DNA of 5,075 nt from an uncultured Clostridia bacterium (GCA_934647145.1 CAKUFB010000205.1:1-5075), one strand, 5' to 3'; counted from the first letter of the stretch, positions 1 through 4,892 are shown. Notes: a model not told the origin generated them from the sequence alone. Translations and numbers: made by a program.

Positions 1-204
1 CAGGCGGCGGTCGGCGGCAAGATCATCGCCCGCGAGACCGTCAAGGCGCTGCGCAAGGACGTGCTGGCCAAGTGCTACGGCGGCGACATCACCCGCAAAA
101 AGAAGCTGCTCGAAAAGCAGAAGGAGGGCAAAAAGCGCATGCGCCAGGTGGGCTCGGTCGAGGTGCCCAGCGAGGCGTTCATGGCCGTGCTCAAGATGGA
201 CTAG
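1..204 (+). CDS. lepA: Elongation factor 4 (LepA), C-terminal 67 residues, 5' end outside window
   Basis: This is the end of a ribosome-associated GTPase of the translation-factor family, which acts on the ribosome in the cytoplasm and is reported to back-translocate or remodel stalled or assembling ribosomes. Reading frame 1 is open from base 1 to the TAG at 202-204. It carries the LepA-specific C-terminal domain signature: GGKIIARETVKALRKDV, then CYGGDITRKKKLLEKQKEGK, then a basic KKRMRQVGSVEVP stretch and the usual EAFMAVLK ending. This Lys/Arg-rich tail is specific to LepA and is absent from EF-G. The tail ends where family members normally end, so the 3' end is intact; the GTPase and other domains lie upstream of the window. 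The last base of the stop codon is also the first base of a perfect mini-hairpin (204-218), so the repeat field starts without any spacer. Confidence 0.96.
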   Translation, partial: QAAVGGKIIARETVKALRKDVLAKCYGGDITRKKKLLEKQKEGKKRMRQVGSVEVPSEAFMAVLKMD

Positions 205-218
205 TCGGCAGTGCCGAC
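204..218. repeat. 15-nt mini-hairpin GTCGGC-AGT-GCCGAC abutting the lepA stop
   Basis: A perfect 6-bp stem (204-209 with 213-218) and a 3-nt loop AGT. The first G is the third base of the lepA TAG. The identical 15-mer occurs again at 4782-4796, and nine related mini-hairpins lie elsewhere in the window. There is no T-run after it, so it is not a typical intrinsic terminator. It could end or stabilise the lepA mRNA 3' end. Confidence 0.8.
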
Positions 219-226
219 GGCCATTT

Positions 227-287
227 GCTGCCGCCGGTTCTATCGACGACCATTGGCCGCCATAGGCTGAAGCGGCCAAGGTCTGCG
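227..287 (-). repeat. Conserved-loop hairpin module, copy 1
   Basis: Read on the minus strand: CGCA, a stem beginning GACCTTGGCCGC, an 11-nt loop TTCAGCCTATG, the partner arm GCGGCCAATGGTC (one extra T, a bulge), then GTCGATAGAACC and GGCGGCAGC. Plus-strand arms are 248-260 and 272-283. It matches copy 2 (393-453) at 58 of 61 positions. The three differences fall in the loop and linker, none in the stem. A mini-hairpin (204-218) sits on its GGCGGCAGC side. Confidence 0.85.
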
Positions 288-308
288 TGGTTCTGCACCG
301 CTGTGTCT

Positions 309-348
309 CCCGCTGGGGGAGGCTCCGCTTCGCTTCGCGCTCCCCCAG
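309..348. repeat. Long-loop palindrome CTGGGGGAG ... CTCCCCCAG
   Basis: A 9-bp perfect inverted repeat (313-321 with 340-348) encloses an 18-nt loop rich in CGCTTCG. The left half, CCCGCTGGGGGAGGCTC (309-325), is repeated exactly at 2305-2321, where the right arm is missing, so that second site looks like a truncated relic. There is no coding potential I would defend. Confidence 0.65.
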
Positions 349-369
349 ACCCCCACCGAAGTTTGTCCG

Positions 370-384
370 CCGGGCAGTGCCCGG
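370..384. repeat. 15-nt mini-hairpin CCGGGC-AGT-GCCCGG
   Basis: A perfect 6-bp stem (370-375 with 379-384) and loop AGT. Compared with the hairpin at 204-218 the inner GGC/GCC pairs and the loop are the same, but the outer bases have changed on both arms so that pairing is kept. The identical 15-mer recurs at 2147-2161. Confidence 0.8.
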
Positions 385-392
385 TTCCATCT

Positions 393-453
393 GCTGCCGC
401 CGATTCTATCGACGACCATTGGCCGCCATACCCTGAAGCGGCCAAGGTCTGCG
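393..453 (-). repeat. Conserved-loop hairpin module, copy 2
   Basis: Plus-strand arms are 414-426 and 438-449, with an 11-nt loop at 427-437 (TTCAGGGTATG when read on the minus strand). The same stem and flanks as copy 1 are present, including the bulged base. It is followed on the plus strand by a short T-run (454-457), which is too weak to call a terminator with confidence. Confidence 0.85.
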
Positions 454-457
454 TTTT

Positions 458-502
458 AACCCCACCGCCTGCTTCGCAGCCGCCTATCCTTTCAGGAAAG
501 GC
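458..502 (-). repeat. Double-stem dyad repeat, degenerate copy, minus orientation
   Basis: On the minus strand this reads as a GCCTTTCCT-GAA-AGGATAGGC stem (arms 482-490 and 494-502, one mismatch), then a GCTGC-GAA-GCAG stem, then GGTGGGGTT. This is the same order of parts as the clear copies at 521-566 and 4667-4711. It lies head to head with the copy at 521-566. Confidence 0.6.
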
Positions 503-520
503 ACGGTCGGCGCAATCAAG

Positions 521-566
521 GCTCCCATGAAAGGGGAGCTGTCGCCGTCAGGCGACTGAGGGGTTC
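521..566 (+). repeat. Double-stem dyad repeat, plus orientation
   Basis: The first stem is GCTCCC (521-526) with GGGAGC (534-539). The second is GTCGCC (541-546) with GGCGAC (551-556) around a GTCA loop. The tail TGAGGGGTTC ends the element. Its counterpart at 4667-4711 has different arm sequences in both stems but the same layout. It ends 70 bases before the start of the deacetylase gene, so it may lie in that gene's leader. Confidence 0.75.
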
Positions 567-635
567 ACGCTCTCGACTGAAAACAGCCATGGGAAACTCG
601 TACAAAAGAACAGCCAACGGAAGGATGAGGATATC

Positions 636-2117
636 ATGAACGCTTTGAAAAACTGGGGCGGCCTGCTGATCTGCCTTGCGCTGCTGCTGTGCGTGGGTGT
701 GTGCCAAGCGGAAACGGCTCAGGACGTCACCTCGGAATGCAAGATAAAGACCTCGGAGGGTAAGTCACACCATTTCCTGGACGACAGGATCTCCAGCTCC
801 TGGAGCTACAGCCAGCCGAACGCCACGATTTCGATCAGCCTGCCTGACGAAGTCGTGCCGGGCGCGCTGGTCATCAAGTGGGACTTCGACCCGACCGGCT
901 ACACGATCGAGGAGTTTGACGCGGACGGCCAGCTGCTCGCCACGCGCGACGAGAGCTGTACCTTTCCGAAAATCAACGATTACTATCCCCTGAATGAGCG
1001 CACGCGCCGCATCCTGCTGACCATGACGGCCGCGAAGCAGGAAATCCACACGCTGCGCGTCTATTCAGCCGGCGAGCCGAAGGCGGACACGCAGATCTGG
1101 GACGATCAGCTGACCAAGTCCGACCTGATGGTGGTCTCTACGCACCAGGACGACGAGCTGATCTTCTTCGGCGGCGTCATCCCCTACTACAACCTGGCCG
1201 AAGGCAGGCCTACCCAGGTGGTGTACATGGCCAACTGCGCGCGCAGCCGCCGCGAGGAGGCGCTCAAGGGGCTGTGGATCATGGGCGTGCGCACCTATCC
1301 CGAGTTTATCAATCTGCGCGACGAGCGCATCAAGTCCTACGAGCAGACGCTCGCCAACTGGGGCGGCGCGGACAGTGTGATCGAGCAGCTGGTGGAGCGC
1401 ATCCGCCGCTTCCGGCCGGAGGTCATCGTGACCCACGATCTGGACGGCGAGTACGGCCACAATCAGCATAAGGTGACGGCGCGTCTGATGCAGGAGGCGA
1501 TCGAGGCGGCTGCCGACCCCGCGCGCTATCCGAATTCGGCGTACCTGTACGGCGTCTGGCAGACCAAGAAGCTGTACCTGCACCTGTATGCGGAGAACCG
1601 GGTCTATCTGGACTGGAATACGCCCTATGAGCAGCTGGGCGGCCTGACCCCGCTTCAGTCGGCGCAGCTGGGCTACTCGCAGCACGTTTCCCAGCACAAG
1701 TATTACCAGGTATCCGCAGGCGGGAAGTACGATAATTCGATCTTCGGCCTGGCCTATTCGACGGTCGGCCCGGATACGGAAGGAAAGAACGACCTGTTCG
1801 AGCACCTGAGCGAGCGGCCGATTCAGCCCACGCCGGTTGAGACGCCTCTCCCACAGAGCGCCGACGCGTCCGCGCAGAGCGGGGAGCTTTCCACGGGCGC
1901 TTCCGCGGCGCAGTCGATCGACGCGGCCAATTCATCCGCCGCCCAGCCCACCAGGAAGAAGCACAGCGGCTGGAAGTGGGTGCTGGGCATTGGCCTGGCA
2001 GGCGCGACCTGCGCGGCGGCGCTCCGGCAGCGGCAGATCAACCGCCAGCGGGAGCGCGAACGGCGCAGGCGCGCGGCGATGCGCGCTCGTCGATTGGCAC
2101 ATCAGTATAGAGGGTAA
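636..2117 (+). CDS. Secreted PIG-L/LmbE-family deacetylase with C-terminal membrane segment
   Basis: Probable zinc-dependent de-N-acetylase of the PIG-L/LmbE superfamily, whose members remove acetyl groups from N-acetylglucosaminyl substrates; the substrate here cannot be read from sequence. The 493-residue product starts with a Sec signal peptide (hydrophobic 8-22, likely cleavage after CQA near residue 25). A beta-rich region (about 30-145) resembles a carbohydrate-binding sandwich only loosely. The catalytic domain (about 163-390) has THQDDE at 169-174, where H170 and D173 should bind zinc and D172 act as base, and HDLDGEYGHNQH at 267-278, where H275 and H278 match the second catalytic/zinc pair. 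Most relatives have HPDDE; the Pro-to-Gln change spares all ligands. A Ser/Ala/Pro linker (about 392-438) precedes a short hydrophobic segment (about 446-463) and an Arg-rich tail, suggesting anchoring with the enzyme outside. ATG 636 follows AAGGATGAGG at 621-630. Both flanking gaps carry repeats. Confidence 0.87.
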   Translation: MNALKNWGGLLICLALLLCVGVCQAETAQDVTSECKIKTSEGKSHHFLDDRISSSWSYSQPNATISISLPDEVVPGALVIKWDFDPTGYTIEEFDADGQLLATRDESCTFPKINDYYPLNERTRRILLTMTAAKQEIHTLRVYSAGEPKADTQIWDDQLTKSDLMVVSTHQDDELIFFGGVIPYYNLAEGRPTQVVYMANCARSRREEALKGLWIMGVRTYPEFINLRDERIKSYEQTLANWGGADSVIEQLVERIRRFRPEVIVTHDLDGEYGHNQHKVTARLMQEAIEAAADPARYPNSAYLYGVWQTKKLYLHLYAENRVYLDWNTPYEQLGGLTPLQSAQLGYSQHVSQHKYYQVSAGGKYDNSIFGLAYSTVGPDTEGKNDLFEHLSERPIQPTPVETPLPQSADASAQSGELSTGASAAQSIDAANSSAAQPTRKKHSGWKWVLGIGLAGATCAAALRQRQINRQRERERRRRAAMRARRLAHQYRG

Positions 2118-2127
2118 CACTCGAGAG

Positions 2128-2191
2128 GCAGGCTGAGCCTGCTGCGCCGGGCAGTGCCCGGTTCCACTTGCTGCCGGCAGGCTGAGCCTGC
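2128..2191. repeat. Cluster of three mini-hairpins after the deacetylase gene
   Basis: Three perfect 6-bp/3-nt hairpins: GCAGGC-TGA-GCCTGC at 2128-2142, CCGGGC-AGT-GCCCGG at 2147-2161, and GCAGGC-TGA-GCCTGC again at 2177-2191. The last two are spaced 30 bases start to start, the same period as in the array at 4893-4968. The first begins 10 bases after the TAA stop. No T-run follows, so if it shapes the 3' end of the mRNA it is more likely as a barrier or stabiliser than as a classic terminator. Confidence 0.78.
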
Positions 2192-2199
2192 ACCCGGTT

Positions 2200-2259
2200 G
2201 CTGCCGCCGGTTCTATCGACGAATTCGGGAAGCATAAATTGGACTTCCCGAATTCTGCG
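2200..2259 (-). repeat. Conserved-loop hairpin module, copy 3 (EcoRI-like stem)
   Basis: Perfect 12-bp arms GAATTCGGGAAG (2221-2232) and CTTCCCGAATTC (2244-2255) enclose an 11-nt loop that reads TCCAATTTATG on the minus strand. Flanks match the other copies: CGCA on one side, GTCGATAGAACC and GGCGGCAGC on the other. The stem is entirely different from that of copies 1, 2 and 4, but the loop and flanks are nearly the same. Confidence 0.88.
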
Positions 2260-2286
2260 AATCCGCAAGAGTTTCTTGCGGATTGA
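2254..2286. repeat. 33-bp direct repeat with AATCCGC hairpin, copy 1
   Basis: Exact 33-base match to 2378-2410. It contains a perfect 11-bp hairpin, AATCCGCAAGA (2260-2270) with TCTTGCGGATT (2274-2284), and a GTT loop. It sits directly between module copy 3 and the mini-hairpin at 2290-2304. Confidence 0.88.
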
Positions 2287-2289
2287 CGA

Positions 2290-2304
2290 GCGGGCGCTGC
2301 CCGC
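2290..2304. repeat. 15-nt mini-hairpin GCGGGC-GCT-GCCCGC
   Basis: A perfect 6-bp stem (2290-2295 with 2299-2304) and loop GCT. It is the only GCGGGC variant in the window. It follows the AATCCGC hairpin after five bases. The truncated CTGGGGGAG relic (2305-2321) abuts it. Confidence 0.75.
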
Positions 2305-2334
2305 CCCGCTGGGGGAGGCTCTTGAATAGCGCAT

Positions 2335-2383
2335 CCTGTTGACGACCATTGGCCGCTATAAACTGAAGCGGCCAAGGTCTGCG
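2335..2383 (-). repeat. Conserved-loop hairpin module, copy 4 (one flank eroded)
   Basis: The arms GACCATTGGCCGC (2344-2356) and GCGGCCAAGGTC (2368-2379) are the same as in copies 1 and 2. The loop reads TTCAGTTTATA on the minus strand. The CGCA flank is intact, whereas the other flank keeps only a degraded CCTGTTGAC and lacks the GGCGGCAGC part, so this copy looks 5'-truncated or diverged. Confidence 0.8.
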
Positions 2384-2410
2384 AATCCGCAAGAGTTTCT
2401 TGCGGATTGA
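2378..2410. repeat. 33-bp direct repeat with AATCCGC hairpin, copy 2
   Basis: Identical to 2254-2286. Arms are 2384-2394 and 2398-2408. It is again placed between a module (copy 4) and a mini-hairpin (2413-2427), so the three-part order module, AATCCGC hairpin, mini-hairpin is repeated about 124 bases downstream. Confidence 0.88.
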
Positions 2411-2412
2411 TG

Positions 2413-2427
2413 GTCGGCGCTGCCGAC
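2413..2427. repeat. 15-nt mini-hairpin GTCGGC-GCT-GCCGAC
   Basis: A perfect 6-bp stem (2413-2418 with 2422-2427). It has the GCT loop of the hairpin at 2290 but the GTCGGC stem of the one at 204, so loop and stem variants are mixed between copies. Confidence 0.75.
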
Positions 2428-2505
2428 TCGCGTCGGTTTCCACTGGCCGCCGGTTCTGAAAAAATGCCTTGGGAAACCGCACTGATCTCTCAAAACACTC
2501 TTCGT

Positions 2506-2529
2506 GGATCAAAGTGCTTTGCGGGAGAG
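2506..2529 (+). repeat. 24-nt dispersed motif GGATCAAAG...GGGAGAG
   Basis: It matches the reverse complement of 4453-4476 at 21 of 24 positions. An imperfect fold with CTCTC and CACT just upstream (2487-2498) against AGTG and GAGAG here is possible. It is followed by GCGGCCCCGCC and a T6 run (2542-2558), a weak terminator-like stretch that could insulate the lipoprotein gene from upstream transcription. I see no convincing sigma-70 promoter between it and the gene. Confidence 0.45.
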
Positions 2530-2588
2530 GGAAAAATCCACGCGGCCCCGCCTTTTTTCTCGCAGCTCAGCGCTTCTTATGGGCGCGC

Positions 2589-2614
2589 GGCAGCCAGTGT
2601 GTTCTGGCGCTGCC
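2589..2614. other. Imperfect hairpin in the lipoprotein gene leader
   Basis: GGCAGCCAG (2589-2597) pairs with CTGG and GCTGCC (2604-2614) as nine base pairs with a 2-nt bulge and a TGTGTT loop, 47 bases before the start codon. It may simply be another repeat relic; a regulatory role is a guess. Confidence 0.3.
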
Positions 2615-2661
2615 CGGTCGAAGAGGCGGCCTTCCCAACGTCCCCTCGAGAAAGGATTCGT

Positions 2662-3312
2662 ATGAAAAAAGCGATCGTTTTTGTGCTGCTGGCGGCGATA
2701 TGCTGCCTGTGCGGATGCGGCGCGTCTCAGGTGACGCAGGACGGCCTGACGTATGAGCTGTCCGGCGGCGAGGCGACGCTGGTGCGCTTTGCGGGCGGCG
2801 CGAACGACCTGACGGTTCCGGACGAGGTGAACGGCTGCGCGGTCACGTCGATTGCGCAGGGCGCGTTTGCCTCGGCGAAGGGGCTGACGTCGGTTTCGCT
2901 GCCGGAGGGTCTGCGCGTGATCGGCGACTATGCCTTCGCCAAGTGTACGGCGCTGGCGCAGGTGACCTTCCGCGGGGAGCAGCTGACCCGCCTGGGCGAG
3001 GGCGCGTTCGCCGCCTGCCACGCGCTGGACGACGTGACGCTGCCGCAGGGGCTGCAGACGATTGGAAAAGAAGCCTTTTCGGACTGCCGGGCGCTGACCC
3101 GCGCGAGCCTTCCGGGCACAGTGACCTCGATCGGCGCGCGGGCCTTTTCGCAGTGCGCGCTGCTGGGCGAGGTGCAGCTGCCGCCTGGGCTGACTGAACT
3201 GGGCGAGCACGTGTTCGCCGGGTGCGCGTCTCTTCGGTTGATCGTGTTCGAGGGCACGGCGGGCGAGGAATACGCCCGGCGGTACGAGCTGCCCTACGAC
3301 CTGGAGGACTGA
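2662..3312 (+). CDS. BspA-like leucine-rich-repeat (LRR_5) lipoprotein
   Basis: A predicted surface lipoprotein of 216 residues. MKKAIVFVLLAAICC is a short lipoprotein signal ending in a lipobox-like LCGC at 16-19, with C19 the likely lipidated residue; Cys at the -2 position is unusual. After a short linker come six repeats of 23-24 residues starting near residues 64, 87, 111, 134, 157 and 180. Each follows the LRR_5 (BspA/Treponema pallidum) pattern IGxxAFxxCxxLxxVxLPxGL. The chain ends with the common cap GTAGEEYARRYELP. Such domains usually bind proteins or host ligands; no enzyme activity is indicated. ATG 2662 is chosen because AAAGGA (2651-2656) lies 5 bases upstream and the signal peptide begins there. 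The frame stays open to an ATG at 2407, but that extension runs through repeat hairpins and has no protein-like features. The stop lies one base before hemW. Confidence 0.9.
   Translation: MKKAIVFVLLAAICCLCGCGASQVTQDGLTYELSGGEATLVRFAGGANDLTVPDEVNGCAVTSIAQGAFASAKGLTSVSLPEGLRVIGDYAFAKCTALAQVTFRGEQLTRLGEGAFAACHALDDVTLPQGLQTIGKEAFSDCRALTRASLPGTVTSIGARAFSQCALLGEVQLPPGLTELGEHVFAGCASLRLIVFEGTAGEEYARRYELPYDLED
3303..3307 (+). promoter_or_regulatory. hemW ribosome binding site inside the upstream gene
   Basis: GGAGG lies in the codons for the Leu-Glu-Asp ending of the lipoprotein, 6 bases before the hemW ATG at 3314. With only one base between stop and start, translation of the two genes is probably coupled. 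Confidence 0.75.
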
Positions 3313-3313
3313 C

Positions 3314-4408
3314 ATGGCCGAGTTTGCGCTGTACCTGCACGTTCCCTTCTGCAAGAGTAAGTGCGCCTACTGCGACTTTGCTTCCTGGGCGGGACGGGAA
3401 GCGGCCATCGAGCCTTACCTGCGCGCGCTGCACGGCGAAATCCGGGCGCAGGGCGAACGCTGGGCGGCCGGCCGCACCGTGACCAGCGTGTTTTTCGGCG
3501 GCGGCACCCCCTCGCTGCTCTGCGGCGGGCAGGTGCAGGCGCTCCTTGATACGCTGCGCGCCGCGTTCGCCTTTTCCCCGGACGCGGAGATCACCCTGGA
3601 GGGCAACCCCGGCACGCTGACGCAAAAGAACCTGCGCGCCTATCGGCAGGCGGGGGTCAACCGGCTCAGTCTGGGCGTGCAGTCCTTTTCGGATGCGCTG
3701 CTTCGCCGCATCGGCCGCATCCACACGGCAAAGCAGGCGGTGGAAGCGGTCTCTATGGCGCGCGAGGCGGGCTTCGACAACCTGAACCTCGACCTCATGT
3801 ACGGCCTGCCCGGTCAGACCGAGGCGGACTTTTTCCAGTCTGTCCGGCGCGCGGCCTCGCTGGGCGCGGAGCATTTGTCGCTTTACTCGCTGATCCTCGA
3901 GGAAGACACGCCGCTTTTCCGGGCGGTGCAGGCGGGGGAGTGCGCCCTGCCGGACGACGAAACCACCCTCGCCATGCAGCATGCGGCCGAGGCCTTCCTC
4001 AGGCAGGCGGGCTATCTCCGCTATGAAATCTCCAACTACGCGCGCCCGGGCCGCGAGTGCCGCCACAACCTGCTCTACTGGCGCAGGGGCGAATACCTGG
4101 GGCTGGGCTGCGCGGCGCACTCGCTGATGGAGGAGACGCGCTTTTCCAACCCCGCTCGCCTGGACGAGTATCTGTCCGGCGCGCGCGCGACCGACCTCGA
4201 GCGCCTGGATGCGTCCGACCGGTACGAGGAACAGGTCATGCTGGGGCTGCGCACACGCGAGGGCGTGCCTGAGGCGCTCTTTACAGGCCGCGAGCCGGTC
4301 GTCGCCCGCCTGATCGACGGCGGCTTTCTCGCCCGCGAAAACGGCCGCGTCCACGCCACGCAGACTGGCGCCGATCTGCTCAACGCGCTGATCCTGGAGC
4401 TGACGTGA
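3314..4408 (+). CDS. hemW: Radical SAM heme chaperone HemW (HemN-like)
   Basis: Cytoplasmic radical SAM protein that binds heme and is thought to deliver it to target proteins; long misannotated as oxygen-independent coproporphyrinogen III oxidase. The 364-residue length is close to the usual 370-380. The N-terminal YLHVPFCKSKCAYCDF gives the CxxxCxxC iron-sulfur motif (C13, C17, C20). The residue two after C20 is Phe; true HemN has a fourth Cys there (CxxxCxxCxC), which favours HemW. FFGGGTPS at 60-67 is the SAM-binding glycine motif. Further family marks follow: RLSLGVQSF, LDLMYGLPGQT, HLSLYSLILEEDTPL, and YEISNYARPG with CRHNLLYW and GLGCAAHS. The HemN_C-type domain includes VMLGLRTREGVP. 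No frameshift or missing key residue is seen. The usual Firmicute neighbour hrcA does not follow within the remaining 667 bases. Confidence 0.95.
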   Translation: MAEFALYLHVPFCKSKCAYCDFASWAGREAAIEPYLRALHGEIRAQGERWAAGRTVTSVFFGGGTPSLLCGGQVQALLDTLRAAFAFSPDAEITLEGNPGTLTQKNLRAYRQAGVNRLSLGVQSFSDALLRRIGRIHTAKQAVEAVSMAREAGFDNLNLDLMYGLPGQTEADFFQSVRRAASLGAEHLSLYSLILEEDTPLFRAVQAGECALPDDETTLAMQHAAEAFLRQAGYLRYEISNYARPGRECRHNLLYWRRGEYLGLGCAAHSLMEETRFSNPARLDEYLSGARATDLERLDASDRYEEQVMLGLRTREGVPEALFTGREPVVARLIDGGFLARENGRVHATQTGADLLNALILELT

Positions 4409-4416
4409 GAGACGTT

Positions 4417-4450
4417 CGAGAGGCCGCCTTTTTGAAAAAGGCGCCTCTCG
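4417..4450. terminator. Strong hairpin after hemW, possible bidirectional terminator
   Basis: CGAGAGGC-C-GCCTTTTT (4417-4433) pairs with AAAAAGGC and GCCTCTCG (4435-4450), apart from one bulged C; a few central T-A pairs must open to form the loop. It starts 9 bases after the hemW stop. The T and A runs lie within the stem top rather than after it, and the bases that follow are AGCTCTCCCGG, so it does not fit a textbook intrinsic terminator. The TCGAGAGGC heading also occurs at 2121-2129, just after the deacetylase stop. Confidence 0.55.
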
Positions 4451-4452
4451 AG

Positions 4453-4476
4453 CTCTCCCGGAAAACACTATGATCC
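4453..4476 (-). repeat. 24-nt dispersed motif, inverted copy
   Basis: Reverse complement of the motif at 2506-2529, with 21 of 24 positions equal. It directly follows the hemW hairpin. Together the two may form one longer repeat element of which only the distal half is present at 2506. Confidence 0.5.
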
Positions 4477-4507
4477 GCCTGACAAGGGATAATGTAGAAA
4501 TGCACTT

Positions 4508-4622
4508 CCCCGAATGAGGCGTGGGAGGTAGAGGCATGCCGACCGGCGATGCGTCCTCTCTTGAAAGGGAGCTGAGCAGCCTGACGTGTGAGGGGCAGTA
4601 ATGCGTGCCCCGAATGAGGCGT
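4508..4622 (+). repeat. 15-nt direct repeats CCCCGAATGAGGCGT, exactly 100 bases apart
   Basis: Exact copies at 4508-4522 and 4608-4622; both are preceded by ATGC a few bases upstream. The stretch 4477-4717 holds these repeats and two double-stem dyads. I see no gene: minus-strand open frames across it consist of translated repeat sequence. Confidence 0.6.
4554..4597 (+). repeat. Double-stem dyad repeat, degenerate copy
   Basis: TCCTCTC-TTGAAA-GGGAGC followed by a poorly paired middle and GTGAGGGGCA. The order and the TGAAA loop match the copies at 521-566 and 4667-4711, but the second stem has decayed. Confidence 0.5.
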
Positions 4623-4666
4623 TGGGCGGGGACGTTTTTCCCCAAATTGTCTGTGCGGAGCGAATG

Positions 4667-4711
4667 CCTCCCCTGAAAGGGGAGGTGCCTGCAGCGCAGG
4701 CGGAGAGGTTC
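4667..4711 (+). repeat. Double-stem dyad repeat, best-preserved copy
   Basis: The first stem is CCTCCCC (4667-4673) with GGGGAGG (4679-4685) and a TGAAA loop. The second is GCCTGC (4687-4692) with GCAGGC (4696-4701) and an AGC loop. The tail is GGAGAGGTTC. Both stems differ in sequence from the copy at 521-566 while pairing is kept. Confidence 0.75.
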
Positions 4712-4717
4712 AAAAAA

Positions 4718-4777
4718 CGCAGACCCTGAGCGCTTCAATTTATGGCGCTCAGGGTCGTCGATAGAACCCGCGGCAGC
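4718..4777 (+). repeat. Conserved-loop hairpin module, copy 5
   Basis: Perfect 12-bp arms GACCCTGAGCGC (4722-4733) and GCGCTCAGGGTC (4745-4756) hold the loop TTCAATTTATG (4734-4744). The loop is identical to copies 6 and 7, whose stems share only the outer bases. The flanks CGCA and GTCGATAGAACC are as elsewhere; the last part reads CGCGGCAGC. Confidence 0.88.
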
Positions 4778-4781
4778 CCGA

Positions 4782-4824
4782 GTCGGCAGTGCCGACTTAC
4801 AATCCGCAGGGAAGCCTGCGGATT
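4782..4824. repeat. Mini-hairpin plus AATCCGC hairpin pair
   Basis: GTCGGC-AGT-GCCGAC at 4782-4796 is followed after four bases by AATCCGCAGG (4801-4810) and CCTGCGGATT (4815-4824), a perfect 10-bp stem with a GAAG loop. Module copy 6 follows directly. This is the mirror image of the order in 2200-2304 and 2335-2427. The inner bases of the AATCCGC stem differ from those copies on both arms. Confidence 0.83.
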
Positions 4825-4884
4825 CGCAGACTTCGGGAAGTTCAATTTATGCTTCCCGAAGTCGTCGACAGAATCGGCGGCAGC
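4825..4884 (+). repeat. Conserved-loop hairpin module, copy 6
   Basis: Perfect 12-bp arms GACTTCGGGAAG (4829-4840) and CTTCCCGAAGTC (4852-4863), loop TTCAATTTATG. It is followed by GTCGACAGAATC and GGCGGCAGC. It is the start of the 171-bp tandem unit. Confidence 0.9.
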
Positions 4885-4892
4885 AACCGGCC

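Noticed and set aside
227..453. Integron attC sites as the explanation for the modules
   Set aside because: No GTTRRRY/RYYYAAC core sites, no integrase and no gene-cassette structure; the conserved part here is loop plus flank while the stem varies.
72..530. Plus-strand open frame of 152 codons over the end of lepA and the first gap
   Set aside because: It overlaps lepA in another frame and then reads through repeat hairpins; there is no recognisable protein.
1830..2117. Sortase cell-wall anchor at the deacetylase C-terminus
   Set aside because: There is a linker, hydrophobic segment and basic tail, but no LPxTG-like motif at the expected place. LPQSA lies far upstream in the linker and lacks the T-G.
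2407..2661. N-terminal extension of the lipoprotein reading frame back to ATG 2407
   Set aside because: It would translate the mini-hairpin and repeat remnants, has no protein-like composition, and would bury the lipoprotein signal. ATG 2662 has a good ribosome binding site.
4465..4493. Possible promoter with GATAAT at 4488-4493
   Set aside because: No acceptable -35 hexamer lies 16-18 bases upstream, and no gene follows within the window.
2843..4738. Long minus-strand open frame of 631 codons opposite the lipoprotein gene and hemW
   Set aside because: It is antisense to two clearly recognisable genes; its Arg/Ala/Pro-rich composition is typical of a GC-rich shadow frame and it shows no domain.
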